Below are positions 1-6,964 of a stretch of DNA of 37,936 nt, one piece after another (the first letter of the stretch is position 1; each line of letters begins with the position of its first letter). The notes below the pieces were generated by a model. The model ran no database searches and was not told where the DNA came from. It saw only the letters and a program-made list of their open reading frames with translations. The position numbers were made by a program, and so were the translations under genes. This DNA comes from Rhizobium altiplani (GTDB lineage Bacteria; Pseudomonadota; Alphaproteobacteria; Rhizobiales; Rhizobiaceae), in NCBI RefSeq assembly GCF_001542405.1, contig NZ_LNCD01000122.1, positions 2,501 through 40,436 of the forward strand, read 5' to 3'.

Positions 1-104
1 GCTAACGCACATTGCTTCGCAGAGTCCTTCACCAAAACTGGGTAGGTAGAGCCGTTTCTCGGCAATGATGACCTGTGCCCAATCGACAGAAGATTGGACT
101 ATTT

Positions 105-1154
105 ATGAACATTAAGATGATCCTTGTGAGCACGACCGCGGCCTTGGCTGCCATCTCAGGCGCCCAGGCCGCTGACGCCATCGTCGCTGCGGAGCCGGAG
201 CCGGTTGAATACGTTCGCGTTTGCGATGCTTACGGCAGCGGCTACTTCTACATCCCGGGCACTGAAACCTGCCTGAAGATCAGCGGTTACATCCGTTTCC
301 AGGTTAACGCCGGCCCGAATGCCAGCGCAACCATCGGCAACGGTACCTATGTTGCGAATGACTCCGACTGGGATGCCTACACCCGTGGTCAGGTCCAGTT
401 CACCGCCAAGAGCGACACCGAATACGGCCCGCTCACCGGTGTTATCGTCCTGCAGACGAATGCCGACAACTCTAAGTCGCAGGCATCTTTGCTTGACTCC
501 GCTTACATCGACATCGCTGGCTTCCGTGCCGGTCTGTTCTACAGCTGGTGGGACGACGGTCTCTCGGGCGAAACGGATAACATCGGCAGCCCAGTCACGC
601 TCCATAATTCCATTCGCTATCAGTACGAGGCCGACAATTTCTACGCTGGTATCAGCGTCGACGAGCTGGAAGATAGCCCGTTCTATAACGGCGAGGTCCC
701 CAATAACGTCGGCGTAGCAGTCGGTATCGGCGGCAAGGCTGGCATCTTCAGCTACCAAGTCACGGCTGGCTACGACACCGACAACGAAGCTGGCGCAGTC
801 CGCGCGATGGGTACCGTTGCCATTGGTCCTGGCACCCTTGGCCTCGCAGCTGTCTGGGCGTCCGATCCGGGTGCTTACTATTCGGCTTCCGAATGGGCGA
901 TTGCTGCGGAATACGCCATCAAGGCGACTGACAAGCTGAAGATCACTCCAGCCGCTCAGTACTACGGCAGCTACGGCGTCGTTAACGCCGCTACCGACGC
1001 TGACTTCTCGGACGACGACGCTTGGAAGGTCGGTGTGACGGTCGACTATCAGATCGCCGACAACCTCTACGCCAAGGCAGCCGTCAACTACCTCGACGGC
1101 GATAAAATCGACGACGTCACGACAGGCTACTTCCGCCTCCAGCGGGCATTCTAG
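105..1154 (+). CDS. Porin_2 family outer-membrane porin
   Basis: A general diffusion porin of the rhizobial/Brucella Omp2/RopA type, expected to form a beta-barrel trimer in the outer membrane. The 349-residue product begins with a signal peptide (MNIKMILVSTTAALAAISGAQA, cut after AQA). The mature N-terminus carries the family hallmark VRVCDAYGSGYFYIPGTETC, with two cysteines and a following ISGYIRF strand. It ends in the typical outer-membrane C-terminal phenylalanine (FRLQRAF). I chose ATG 105 over an in-frame GTG at 75 because only 105 puts the signal peptide at the N-terminus; no strong Shine-Dalgarno is visible for either. A strong hairpin terminator follows about 100 bases downstream. 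The gene stands alone. Family assignment is confident; the exact paralogue is not resolved. Confidence 0.93.
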   Translation: MNIKMILVSTTAALAAISGAQAADAIVAAEPEPVEYVRVCDAYGSGYFYIPGTETCLKISGYIRFQVNAGPNASATIGNGTYVANDSDWDAYTRGQVQFTAKSDTEYGPLTGVIVLQTNADNSKSQASLLDSAYIDIAGFRAGLFYSWWDDGLSGETDNIGSPVTLHNSIRYQYEADNFYAGISVDELEDSPFYNGEVPNNVGVAVGIGGKAGIFSYQVTAGYDTDNEAGAVRAMGTVAIGPGTLGLAAVWASDPGAYYSASEWAIAAEYAIKATDKLKITPAAQYYGSYGVVNAATDADFSDDDAWKVGVTVDYQIADNLYAKAAVNYLDGDKIDDVTTGYFRLQRAF

Positions 1155-1255
1155 CGCCGCGTTTCTCCCTCTCTCCGTGGTCAACGTCACGGGGATAGGC
1201 AGCGCGGCGCGGCACTTGGAAGTCTCTGATCGGGTAGACCTCCGGTCGGATGCCA

Positions 1256-1297
1256 GGGGTGGCCCGGGTTCCCTGCCCGGCCACCCCTTTCATTTTA
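1256..1297 (+). terminator. Rho-independent terminator of the porin gene
   Basis: GGGGTGGCC (1256-1264) pairs with GGCCACCCC (1279-1287) over nine bases. A GC-rich inner loop follows, and then TTTCATTTT. It lies about 100 bases after the porin stop codon, as expected for a highly expressed single-gene transcript. Confidence 0.8.
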
Positions 1298-1539
1298 AAG
1301 GACGAAGCTATTCGCGCGTAGCGAGAGAACGTCTTTCCAACGCGTCGCCGCCAGCACGATTCATTAGCTTGCGCGCTGCCTCATCATACACGGCGCCGCA
1401 GCGTCTGGACGACGCCTGAGCTGGATGACGAGGTTTGCGCGGATCCGAACGCACTGGCTTATCTTGGGTTAGCAGTGGCCCGGAGCGCGAAGGTGTGGTT
1501 ATGCATCATCGTCACGAAATGTAAACGAGAGTTGTTTTG

Positions 1540-1638
1540 CTTGAGAGCCTCGATCGTGAGGCGTATTGTCCGCAGCGCTGCCCACTCTCGGGCACTGCTC
1601 ATCAATCTCGGCCCCACCCTATTGGGGCCTCTTTTTTT
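1540..1638 (+). ncRNA. Candidate small RNA with promoter and intrinsic terminator
   Basis: A promoter-like pair CTTGAG (1540-1545) and TATTGT (1564-1569), 18 bases apart, lies just upstream of a strong intrinsic terminator. That terminator is GGCCCCA (1610-1616) pairing with TGGGGCC (1623-1629), followed by a run of Ts to 1638. No convincing open reading frame lies between them and the porin already has its own terminator. A transcript of roughly 65-70 nt is therefore plausible. I do not match it to a named alphaproteobacterial sRNA family. The terminator is clear; the RNA itself is inference. Confidence 0.35.
1610..1638 (+). terminator. Rho-independent terminator
   Basis: A seven-base-pair stem GGCCCCA/TGGGGCC with a six-base loop, followed by TCTTTTTTT. 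No recognisable gene ends immediately upstream, so it probably ends a small RNA (see the candidate at 1540) or acts as a second barrier after the porin. Confidence 0.75.
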
Positions 1639-1897
1639 CCGCTTGCTCTTCGTAACCCGGCGATTTCATCCGGTGAAATACGAAGACCATGTTCATTGGC
1701 GGCCGTGGCAATGCGGCCCGGGCGTCATCAACTTGCGCGTAGCATTTGCACCGAGATCGTGAATGCTAGCCTCCGCACCCGCTCAAAGCACGGTCTTACG
1801 TTGCTGCCTCTGCTGGTCGAGTCTCCACCAAGGGTCGTGAAGCTGGAACACTTCTTGCTCGGTTAATGATGTGTTTACCGTGCGGAGGCGTTTTGTA

Positions 1898-2161
1898 ATG
1901 AAGTGGCACAGAAGCGATCACTTCGCTCCCCTGATGCTGGTGATGGGTGGTCGGGAAAAATACTGGCTCGTCGGATCCCTGAGAGAGGTTGCGGAAGCCC
2001 TTATAGGTGACTGGCCATCCGACGACGGAGAGGAGTACATGGAGGCGGTGAAGGTCTGCCTTGACGCAATCCATGGTAAGCTATCGGCGCCGGAAGCACG
2101 CGAAGCACTCATTCGGGCTGCGGACGAAGCTGGAATACCAGTAATCCGGGCTGTTCACTGA
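1898..2161 (+). CDS. DUF982 domain protein
   Basis: An 87-residue protein of the DUF982 family, which is common and multi-copy in Rhizobiales and has no known function. The family pattern is visible: an N-terminal strand region, then VAEALIGDWP, a tyrosine-containing helix, VKVCLDAIHGK, and the C-terminal AREALIRAADEAGIPV. ATG 1898 is preferred over GTG 1871 because GGAGG at 1884-1888 sits nine bases upstream. No operon partner is close; the ArsR gene starts 110 bases downstream. Function cannot be inferred from context. Confidence 0.8.
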   Translation: MKWHRSDHFAPLMLVMGGREKYWLVGSLREVAEALIGDWPSDDGEEYMEAVKVCLDAIHGKLSAPEAREALIRAADEAGIPVIRAVH

Positions 2162-2271
2162 ACACGTCTCAGAGCCGCGCTCGAATATCTCAAAAATGTA
2201 ATGTAGCGATCTCTAGCCTGGACGCCATCTTACGTATAAGTCAGCCGCAGTTGGTTAAATGGTGAATTGAA

Positions 2272-2583
2272 ATGCATGATGAAATGGTTTTTGTTGAGCA
2301 CGCGAAGCTGCTCACTCTCCTCGCCAATGAAAAGCGGCTGCTTATTGCTTCCCATCTTCTCGGCGCCGAACTCAGTGTGAACGAACTCGCAGACAAGGTA
2401 GGCCTCTCGCAGTCGGCCCTCTCCCAGCATCTCGCAAGATTTCGTGCCGCAAGGGTAGTCACCACGCGGCGCGAGGCGCAGACAATCTACTACTCGACAT
2501 CAGACGACAGTATTCGGAGGGTCCTGGAAACCGTAGGAGAGATCTTTGCGCGGGACGCCAGTCCGGCTGCCAAGTCAACATAA
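2272..2583 (+). CDS. ArsR/SmtB-family transcriptional regulator (NolR-like)
   Basis: A 103-residue winged-helix DNA-binding protein. The helix-turn-helix is plain in residues about 33-58 (VNELADKVGLSQSALSQHL), with the wing RREAQTIYYS next. The recognition helix and wing closely resemble those of NolR, the rhizobial ArsR-type repressor, from memory of that sequence. The metal-binding ELCVCDL motif of ArsR/SmtB sensors is absent, so this is probably not a metal sensor. It is transcribed in the same direction as the PAS gene 93 bases downstream, but there is no proof of an operon. Its targets are unknown. Confidence 0.85.
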   Translation: MHDEMVFVEHAKLLTLLANEKRLLIASHLLGAELSVNELADKVGLSQSALSQHLARFRAARVVTTRREAQTIYYSTSDDSIRRVLETVGEIFARDASPAAKST

Positions 2584-2676
2584 CTTCTGGATGCCATACT
2601 CTTCTCTCAAAGGCCAACTTGTGGATACGTCGAGCTAGGGACATTCTATGCAAAAAGGCAAACGAGAGGACCAACG

Positions 2677-3081
2677 GTGCCGGACGCAAAGCACTTATTC
2701 GTCACGAATATCTCGGGTGAACGAATGCCTGACCCCGGCCTGTTTACGTGGGATATGAACGCCGACCTCGTGTACGCGGACGGTGCCCTCGCCGAGTTGT
2801 TCGGTCTCGATCCCGAGGAAACTGAACGGGGATTGCCGGTACAAACCTATCTTGATCGTGTGCACCCAGACGACGTGGCTGTATTGGCTAAACAAATCAG
2901 CGACGCCATTGTCGCGCAACACCCAACGGTACAGCACTATCGGTCACAAAAGGCAGATGGATCCTATGTTTCGGTTTCCGCCTTCGGCCGATGCTTTCGG
3001 GATCGCAAAGACAATCCGATCCACTACGCTGGAATTGTGGTACCGGACGAAACGTCCCCACCCGCTGGCGCGGCTCATTGA
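2677..3081 (+). CDS. Stand-alone PAS domain protein
   Basis: A 134-residue protein made almost entirely of one PAS fold (PAS_3-like). Visible parts are the N-terminal strands FTWDMNADLVYAD, the helix region AELFGLDPEE, the typical VHPDDVAVLAKQI helix, and the C-terminal strands YRSQKADGSYVSVSAFGRCF and PIHYAGIVV. No kinase, cyclase, GGDEF or HTH output domain is attached, so it would have to act through a partner. The start is GTG 2677, supported by GAGAGGA at 2664-2670. The bound ligand, if any, is unknown. Confidence 0.75.
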   Translation: MPDAKHLFVTNISGERMPDPGLFTWDMNADLVYADGALAELFGLDPEETERGLPVQTYLDRVHPDDVAVLAKQISDAIVAQHPTVQHYRSQKADGSYVSVSAFGRCFRDRKDNPIHYAGIVVPDETSPPAGAAH

Positions 3082-3536
3082 GATGCGGCTACTGCGCTGA
3101 TTGCGCCAGGCTCTTCCGTGCGAGATCACGGAGACCGTAGTCATTCGCTATAGCAGCTGCCAAGTGCGGCCATTTGGACTTCGCAGATCATCGCCCGCTC
3201 GTTTCTGGCTGCCGTCGAGTTCCAGGCATCGACTTTCCGCGTTCACATCAAGGTGATGCTCTCAAAATCCGTTCGCCCCCGCGGTCCGATTAAACAAGTG
3301 GTCCCGGCATGGGCAAGAACTCGGAGAGGCGGGCAATATCTCTGCACCCTCTCCTCTAAGCAATCTATTCGTAGTCCTCCTCTTTTCACTGCGCACGACA
3401 TGCAATCTACGCATAGCTGAGGTTCAGTCTTCGCGCTGCAAAATTGGTCCGACCAATCATATATAAGCGACATCGAAGTAATCGAAGCGCCACGGACTGG
3501 CAGCTGACTTCGAAAACCCAGGAAAGGGGATTTATC
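3082..3536. other. Intergenic region with a GntR-type operator
   Basis: About 455 bases without a supportable gene. The only structure I can point to is the inverted repeat at 3443-3457 with an adjacent TATATA, described separately. The reverse-strand frame at 3243-3473 has no ribosome-binding site and no family resemblance. Confidence 0.45.
3443..3465 (+). promoter_or_regulatory. Inverted repeat resembling a GntR/PdhR operator, next to a -10 box
   Basis: ATTGGTC (3443-3449), one central base, then GACCAAT (3451-3457): a perfect seven-base inverted repeat. The core TTGGTNNNACCAA matches the half-sites known for FadR-subfamily GntR regulators such as PdhR. TATATA at 3460-3465 follows directly, so a bound repressor would sit on the promoter of the DUF1127 gene (start 3537). 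No GntR gene lies in the window, so the regulator would be encoded elsewhere. Confidence 0.45.
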
Positions 3537-3680
3537 ATGAACATCGCACGCTCTTTTATCAATTGGCGCAAGTATCGTCAGACGGTCTCCGAACTGGGCC
3601 GTATGAGCAATCGCTCACTCCACGACCTTGGCATCAATCGCGGCGAAATCGAGCGGATCGCAAGAGCTGGCGCTCGCTAA
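3537..3680 (+). CDS. DUF1127 (YjiS-like) small protein
   Basis: A 47-residue Arg-rich protein of the DUF1127 family. The conserved signature is complete: W..YR.TV.ELGRMSNRSLHDLGINRGEIERIAR. Members in Rhizobiaceae have been linked to RNA turnover and to phosphate or stress physiology; which applies here is not known. ATG 3537 is chosen because AGGAAAGGGG lies just upstream and because family members begin at this point. The gene is monocistronic, with an operator-like repeat upstream and a terminator 28 bases after the stop. Confidence 0.88.
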   Translation: MNIARSFINWRKYRQTVSELGRMSNRSLHDLGINRGEIERIARAGAR

Positions 3681-3707
3681 GTCCGCGAAAACAATGTGCA
3701 GTTTGAA

Positions 3708-3740
3708 GCGCTCGTCCTGCCAGGCGGGCGCTTTTGTTTT
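3708..3740 (+). terminator. Rho-independent terminator of the DUF1127 gene
   Basis: GCGCTCGTC (3708-3716) pairs with GGCGGGCGC (3723-3731) through two G-T pairs, followed by TTTTGTTTT. Confidence 0.75.
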
Positions 3741-3864
3741 GCCCCGGCAACGGAAAGCGCCAGAGCGGCTCGCGTATGGTCACGCCACGTAGCTCTGCCT
3801 ATGCTTTGGGCGAAAATCGCACAGGAAACACGCGAGCATCCATCTCTTGGGAAACGTCGATCGT

Positions 3865-4589
3865 CTAGAGCACCCGCGAGACTTCTTCGAGGAGCCAGTC
3901 CCGAAACGCGACTATTTTGCGAGAATTCTGCCGTGTTTCCGAATAGACGAGCCAGAACTTCCCATGGCGACCGGTCAAATCAAACAATTGCACCAAGCGA
4001 CCTGACTGAATTTCGGTCTGAAAGAACATAGGCGTAAGAAGGGCTATCCCCTGCCCGGAAATTACGGCCTGGCTAATCGCGAGTTGGGTGTCAAATTGGA
4101 AGTTCTGAGAGAATGACGGTTTTGGGCTGTTGACGCCCGCTGCATTAAACCAGTCCAGCCACCAATCATCCCTCCAATCGAGCAATGGGTGTTTCAGAAC
4201 GTCAGAAGGCACCCTGATTTCACCCGCCGCCCCCAGGAAAGCCGGACTACAAAACGGGGCGAACTCCCGATCCATTAAGGGGTGAGCCTTAAGGCCAGGC
4301 CATTTGCCATGCCCCTCCCGGATTCCCACATCGAACGGCTCTCGACTGAAATCGACCACTCGGCTCATCGCTTTCAGTTCAATGTCGAGATCGGGGTTGG
4401 CATTTCGGAAGCGGCCCAATCGCGGAACCAGCCAGTTGGATGAGAAAGTGCTCGTTGCGGTGATCGAAAGCACCGTCTCCGCCCCCCGGCGAAGAGACAC
4501 CCGATAGGCTTTCACCGGCCGCACGATGTTCTTTAGCGCCTGAGGTCCGATGTCTTCGTAGCCAAGAGGCAGCTTCTGTTCCACCTGCT
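3865..4589 (-). pseudogene. 3' part of a disrupted adenylate cyclase / LysR effector-domain chimera
   Basis: This is the downstream fragment of the gene whose 5' part lies at 5556-5971. It starts with the end of a class III cyclase domain (QKLPLGYEDIGPQALKNI, then VRPVKAYRV). Without any stop or frame change, at about position 4491-4497, it passes into the substrate-binding domain of a GcvA-type LysR regulator (TSTFSSNWLVPRLGRFR, then EPFDVGIREG and GQGIALLTP), running to TAG at 3865. No LysR helix-turn-helix is present. An IS21-type element sits at its 5' end. Removing the element plus one 7-bp repeat rejoins both parts in frame (1134 bases, 377 residues). It is probably non-functional now; a short peptide could still start inside the IS end, but no ribosome-binding site supports this. 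Confidence 0.8.
4583..4589. repeat. Target-site duplication, left copy
   Basis: ACCTGCT directly abuts the TG end of the IS at 4590 and is repeated exactly at 5556-5562 beyond the CA end. Seven bases is within the 4-8 base range known for IS21-family elements. Confidence 0.85.
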
Positions 4590-4738
4590 TGCGTATTCCG
4601 ATGAAGCCGGCCATCGATTCCGATTTGAAGCCGGCCAGTCATTCCGATTTCATTCCGGCCGGCGTTCCGATTTGAAGGCGGCCATTTCTCGGACTGATCC
4701 TGGGTCTTTTTGATGTTTGGATCTGGTTTTGTTTGACG

Positions 4739-5347
4739 TCAAGCTTGCGATGTTTCGGGCGCTCCTGGCGAACGCTGTTTTCGCATGCTTTCGCCCGTGA
4801 GGTCGATGCGATAGGCATTGTGAACGAGGCGATCCAGGATGGCATCGGCGAGCGTTGGGTTTGCAATAATCTCGTACCAGCGATCCAGGGGCACCTGGCT
4901 GGTGACGATCGTCGATCGACGCTCATAGCGGTCTTCGATGATCTCGAGGAGATCGCGCCGCTGATCATCGTTGAGCTTTTCCGGTCCCCAATCATCAAGG
5001 ATAAGCAGGTCGGTCTTGGCGAGCGATTTGAGGATCCGGCCATATCGGCCATCGCCTCGTGCAAGGGCAAGTGTTGCGAATAACCGGGGAACCCGGTGGT
5101 AGGCGACGGAGAAATCCTCGCGGCATGCCTTATGGCCCAGTGCGCAGGCAAGCCAGCTCTTGCCGACGCCGGCTGGCCCGGTGACGAGGAGGCTGTGGTG
5201 CTTGCGGATCCAGTCGCAGCCGGCGAGCGTCATGAACAGATTGCGGTCGAGGCCGCGGGCGGCACGAAAGTCGGCATTCTCGATCTGCGCATCATGGCGA
5301 AGCTTGGCAGCCCTGGCGCGGGCTTCGAAACGCTTCTGGCGGCGCAT
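4739..5347 (-). CDS. istB: IstB-like ATP-binding transposition helper, N-terminally truncated
   Basis: IstB is the AAA+ ATPase that assists the IS21 transposase IstA in target choice. The 202 residues show Walker A GPAGVGKS, Walker B LLILDDWG, the conserved RRSTIVTSQVPLDRWYE segment, and the C-terminal RIDLTGESMRK. Family members are usually about 245-260 residues. This one starts within the conserved RRQKRFEARARAAKLRHD region, so roughly the first 45-50 residues are missing. No ribosome-binding site precedes the ATG at 5347. The truncation point coincides with the loss of istA just upstream. Without IstA it has no obvious role. Confidence 0.85.
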   Translation of the reverse strand: MRRQKRFEARARAAKLRHDAQIENADFRAARGLDRNLFMTLAGCDWIRKHHSLLVTGPAGVGKSWLACALGHKACREDFSVAYHRVPRLFATLALARGDGRYGRILKSLAKTDLLILDDWGPEKLNDDQRRDLLEIIEDRYERRSTIVTSQVPLDRWYEIIANPTLADAILDRLVHNAYRIDLTGESMRKQRSPGAPETSQA

Positions 5348-5384
5348 GGTGGTGTCTCATGGTCAGCCTTCTCTTTGCCGGCAT
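5346..5384 (-). pseudogene. istA: Probable remnant of the istA start
   Basis: On the reverse strand, ATG at 5384 is preceded by GAGGGGA at good spacing and begins MPAKRRLTMR, which resembles the N-terminus of many IstA transposases. After about ten codons the frame runs straight into the istB body in the wrong frame. I infer an internal deletion that removed nearly all of istA and the first part of istB, with its junction near 5350. The resemblance rests on few residues. Confidence 0.45.
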
Positions 5385-5555
5385 CAAAATCCCCTCGTTC
5401 ATCGCGAGGTATTTGATGCCAAAGTTGCTGACCCAGGGAGTGATCTTCAGTGCCGAAAACTGGCCGGTCTTTGATCGGAACGGTGGCCGACTTCAAATCG
5501 GAATGGTGGCCGGTCTTTGATCGGATTGGCGGCCGGCTTCACGTCGGAATCCGCA

Positions 5556-5562
5556 ACCTGCT
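5556..5562. repeat. Target-site duplication, right copy
   Basis: ACCTGCT immediately after the CA end of the IS at 5555, identical to 4583-4589. Confidence 0.85.
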
Positions 5563-5971
5563 CATAGACAGCGCTAGAAAGGCAGATTCCACCCGGCTCC
5601 GCGAGTGCCTCAAGGCGGACTGCGACATTCACACCATCACCGAAGAGATTTCCTCCGTCGACAATCACGTCCCCAAGATTGATCCCGATGCGAAACCTCA
5701 TCTGCAGACCCTCTGGTAGGTCGAATGAGCGCCCAGAAACATCTTCTTGAAATTCAATCGCTGCTCGCATCGCTTCCACCGGGCTTGCAAACTCCGCGAG
5801 AAAGCTGTCACCGGCTATAGCGAATATTCGACCAGAGTGCTTTGAGACCAAGCCCGCAATCGCGCTATTGCACGTATTAAGGGCCGCGTGGGTACGCTCC
5901 TCGTCCACCTCCATGAGGCGACTGAACCCGACAACATCGGCAGCAAGGATGACGGCCAATTTGCGTTCCAT
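5556..5971 (-). pseudogene. 5' part of a disrupted class III adenylate cyclase chimera
   Basis: Residues 1-139 are the catalytic domain of a class III (CYCc) nucleotidyl cyclase, which would make cAMP from ATP. Visible features are the first metal-binding aspartate in ILAADVVGFSRLM, GDSFLAEFASPVEAMRAA, RIGINLGDV, and the Asn/Arg-containing FGDGVNVAVRLE, then GGICLSSAVYEQV. The last is cut by the IS21-type insertion at the 7-bp duplication. Beyond the junction the frame reads IS sequence and stops at 5447. ATG 5971 (MERKLAV) is the likely start, as in relatives; TTG 5980 is an alternative. No clear ribosome-binding site is visible. The remainder of the gene is at 3865-4589. Confidence 0.82.
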
Positions 5972-5980
5972 GGAAAGCAA

Positions 5981-6338
5981 GATAGCGGACTACGCACTGG
6001 AAAACCATTACGGGAAAAATACGAGAAGCTCGACTGTTGAGGAGCCCACCTCGTGTCAGCACCCTTCCGCTCAGCGGCGCTCGTAAACCCGGCTCAGCGT
6101 TTGTTGGTCATCAGTTCAAGGCCGAATACTCGATGGCGGGCTGCCACCAACTCAGGCACCGCAAATCGAGATGCGTTTCTTCCGCTCTGTTACGTCGCAT
6201 ATGCAACACCCGCCGAAAAGTCGGCGAATGTCCTTCGGGAGGCGGACCAGGATGCGTTTGGGAAAAAGCTACCGTTTCTCCCAAATCGCGGGACAAGCCC
6301 GATAAGCGACATCTTTGAGGGTTCCCCTTGAGGCAGGC
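5981..6338. other. Intergenic region, nothing recognised
   Basis: About 360 bases upstream of the cyclase fragment. Two overlapping forward frames (6037-6318 and 6053-6331) are open but have no ribosome-binding site, no family resemblance and unusual residue composition, so I do not call them. Confidence 0.4.
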
Positions 6339-6584
6339 TCACTTTGATGTCAGCTGAGGAACGGTAAGTAAGCGGGCTTTTGATAGAGCCTGGCGGGCCA
6401 TCTCGGCAACCTCGCCGTCGCGTTCTTCCGCAGCCTGCTTTTGATCCTTGTGTTCATTGTACGCTTGGTCAGGAGATGGTGTGCTTCTCTCTAGCCCCGT
6501 CTCGATGACCATCTCTTCTGCAAAGGTCTGAGAAGCGATCAAGGATGACGCAATCAACAGAACGACACTCGCGAAACTCGACAT
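6339..6584 (-). CDS. Small exported protein of unknown function
   Basis: An 81-residue protein with a clear signal peptide (MSSFASVVLLIASSLIASQTFA, cut before EE). The mature part is short, charged and helical, rich in Glu, Gln, Lys and Ala (EHKDQKQAAEERDGEVAEMARQ), so it is probably periplasmic. A good ribosome-binding stretch (GGAGAGGG) precedes the ATG. I recognise no family. The upstream interval to 6964 holds no convincing gene, so it probably has its own promoter. Confidence 0.6.
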   Translation of the reverse strand: MSSFASVVLLIASSLIASQTFAEEMVIETGLERSTPSPDQAYNEHKDQKQAAEERDGEVAEMARQALSKARLLTVPQLTSK

Positions 6585-6964
6585 GCGCCCTCTCCGCTGC
6601 CAGTTGCCACTCCCGAACAGTATCGGCGTGTGATCTTGGCTAAATTAGGATCTTGAGATGCGGCTGACGTACTTCCCTGGTTGTCCGCGTTTGTAAGTCG
6701 GGTCTGGTTCTGTCTGGACCGGTTGCAAAACCATAAGGGTCAATCTGTCAAGGCTTGTGCGGGGCAGACGGATACCGCGTGTCCCGCATTGACTGAAACA
6801 GCGTGATTTCGTCCTGATTGGGCTATCCCGCAGACGATACGTCTTGCAGCGACTAGTTGTCCGCCGCCGTTGAACCGCACCAAGTGCCCGAAGATCAAAA
6901 AACGCCGTAAAGGGACTGAAAGCGTCGTCGGCCAGGACGTCCCCGGTTCTGAAGTCGCTCTTGC
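6585..6964. other. Interval between the exported protein and the SyrB-like gene
   Basis: A reverse-strand frame at 6645-6968 overlaps the stop of the upstream SyrB-like gene by ATGA. That is the usual geometry of translational coupling. However, its 107-residue product is rich in Arg, Thr and Cys, has no recognisable domain and does not read like an evolved protein. I treat the region as non-coding with low certainty. Confidence 0.35.

Larger units (their letters stand above)
1155..1897. other. Gene-poor interval between porin and DUF982 gene
   Basis: The interval holds the porin terminator near 1256, the candidate small RNA and its terminator at 1540-1638, and nothing else I can support. 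The open frames here (for example 1177-1419, 1475-1762, 1537-1866) are rich in Arg, Ser and Cys, lack ribosome-binding sites, and resemble no family I know. Confidence 0.5.
4590..5555 (-). mobile_element. IS21-family deletion derivative, 966 bp, istB only
   Basis: The element begins TGCGTATTCCGA and ends, inverted, as TCGGAATCCGCA, so it has the 5'-TG...CA-3' ends of IS21 elements. It is flanked by the duplication ACCTGCT. Each end carries four spaced copies of a motif related to ATTCCGATTTGAAGCCGGCC: starting near 4595, 4617, 4641 and 4664 on the left, and inverted within about 5463-5550 on the right. These look like the multiple transposase-binding repeats of the family. A complete IS21 is about 2-2.5 kb with istA and istB. 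Here the transposase gene istA is gone and only a shortened istB remains, so the copy cannot move alone but might be mobilised by a full-length relative. Confidence 0.88.

Noticed and set aside
156..1190. 344-residue reverse-strand frame opposite the porin
   Set aside because: It is the antisense shadow of a strongly coding gene with a signal peptide and family motifs, with no ribosome-binding site or domain of its own.
4583..5562. Reading the element as a complete autonomous IS
   Set aside because: No transposase (istA) is present and istB lacks its N-terminal portion.
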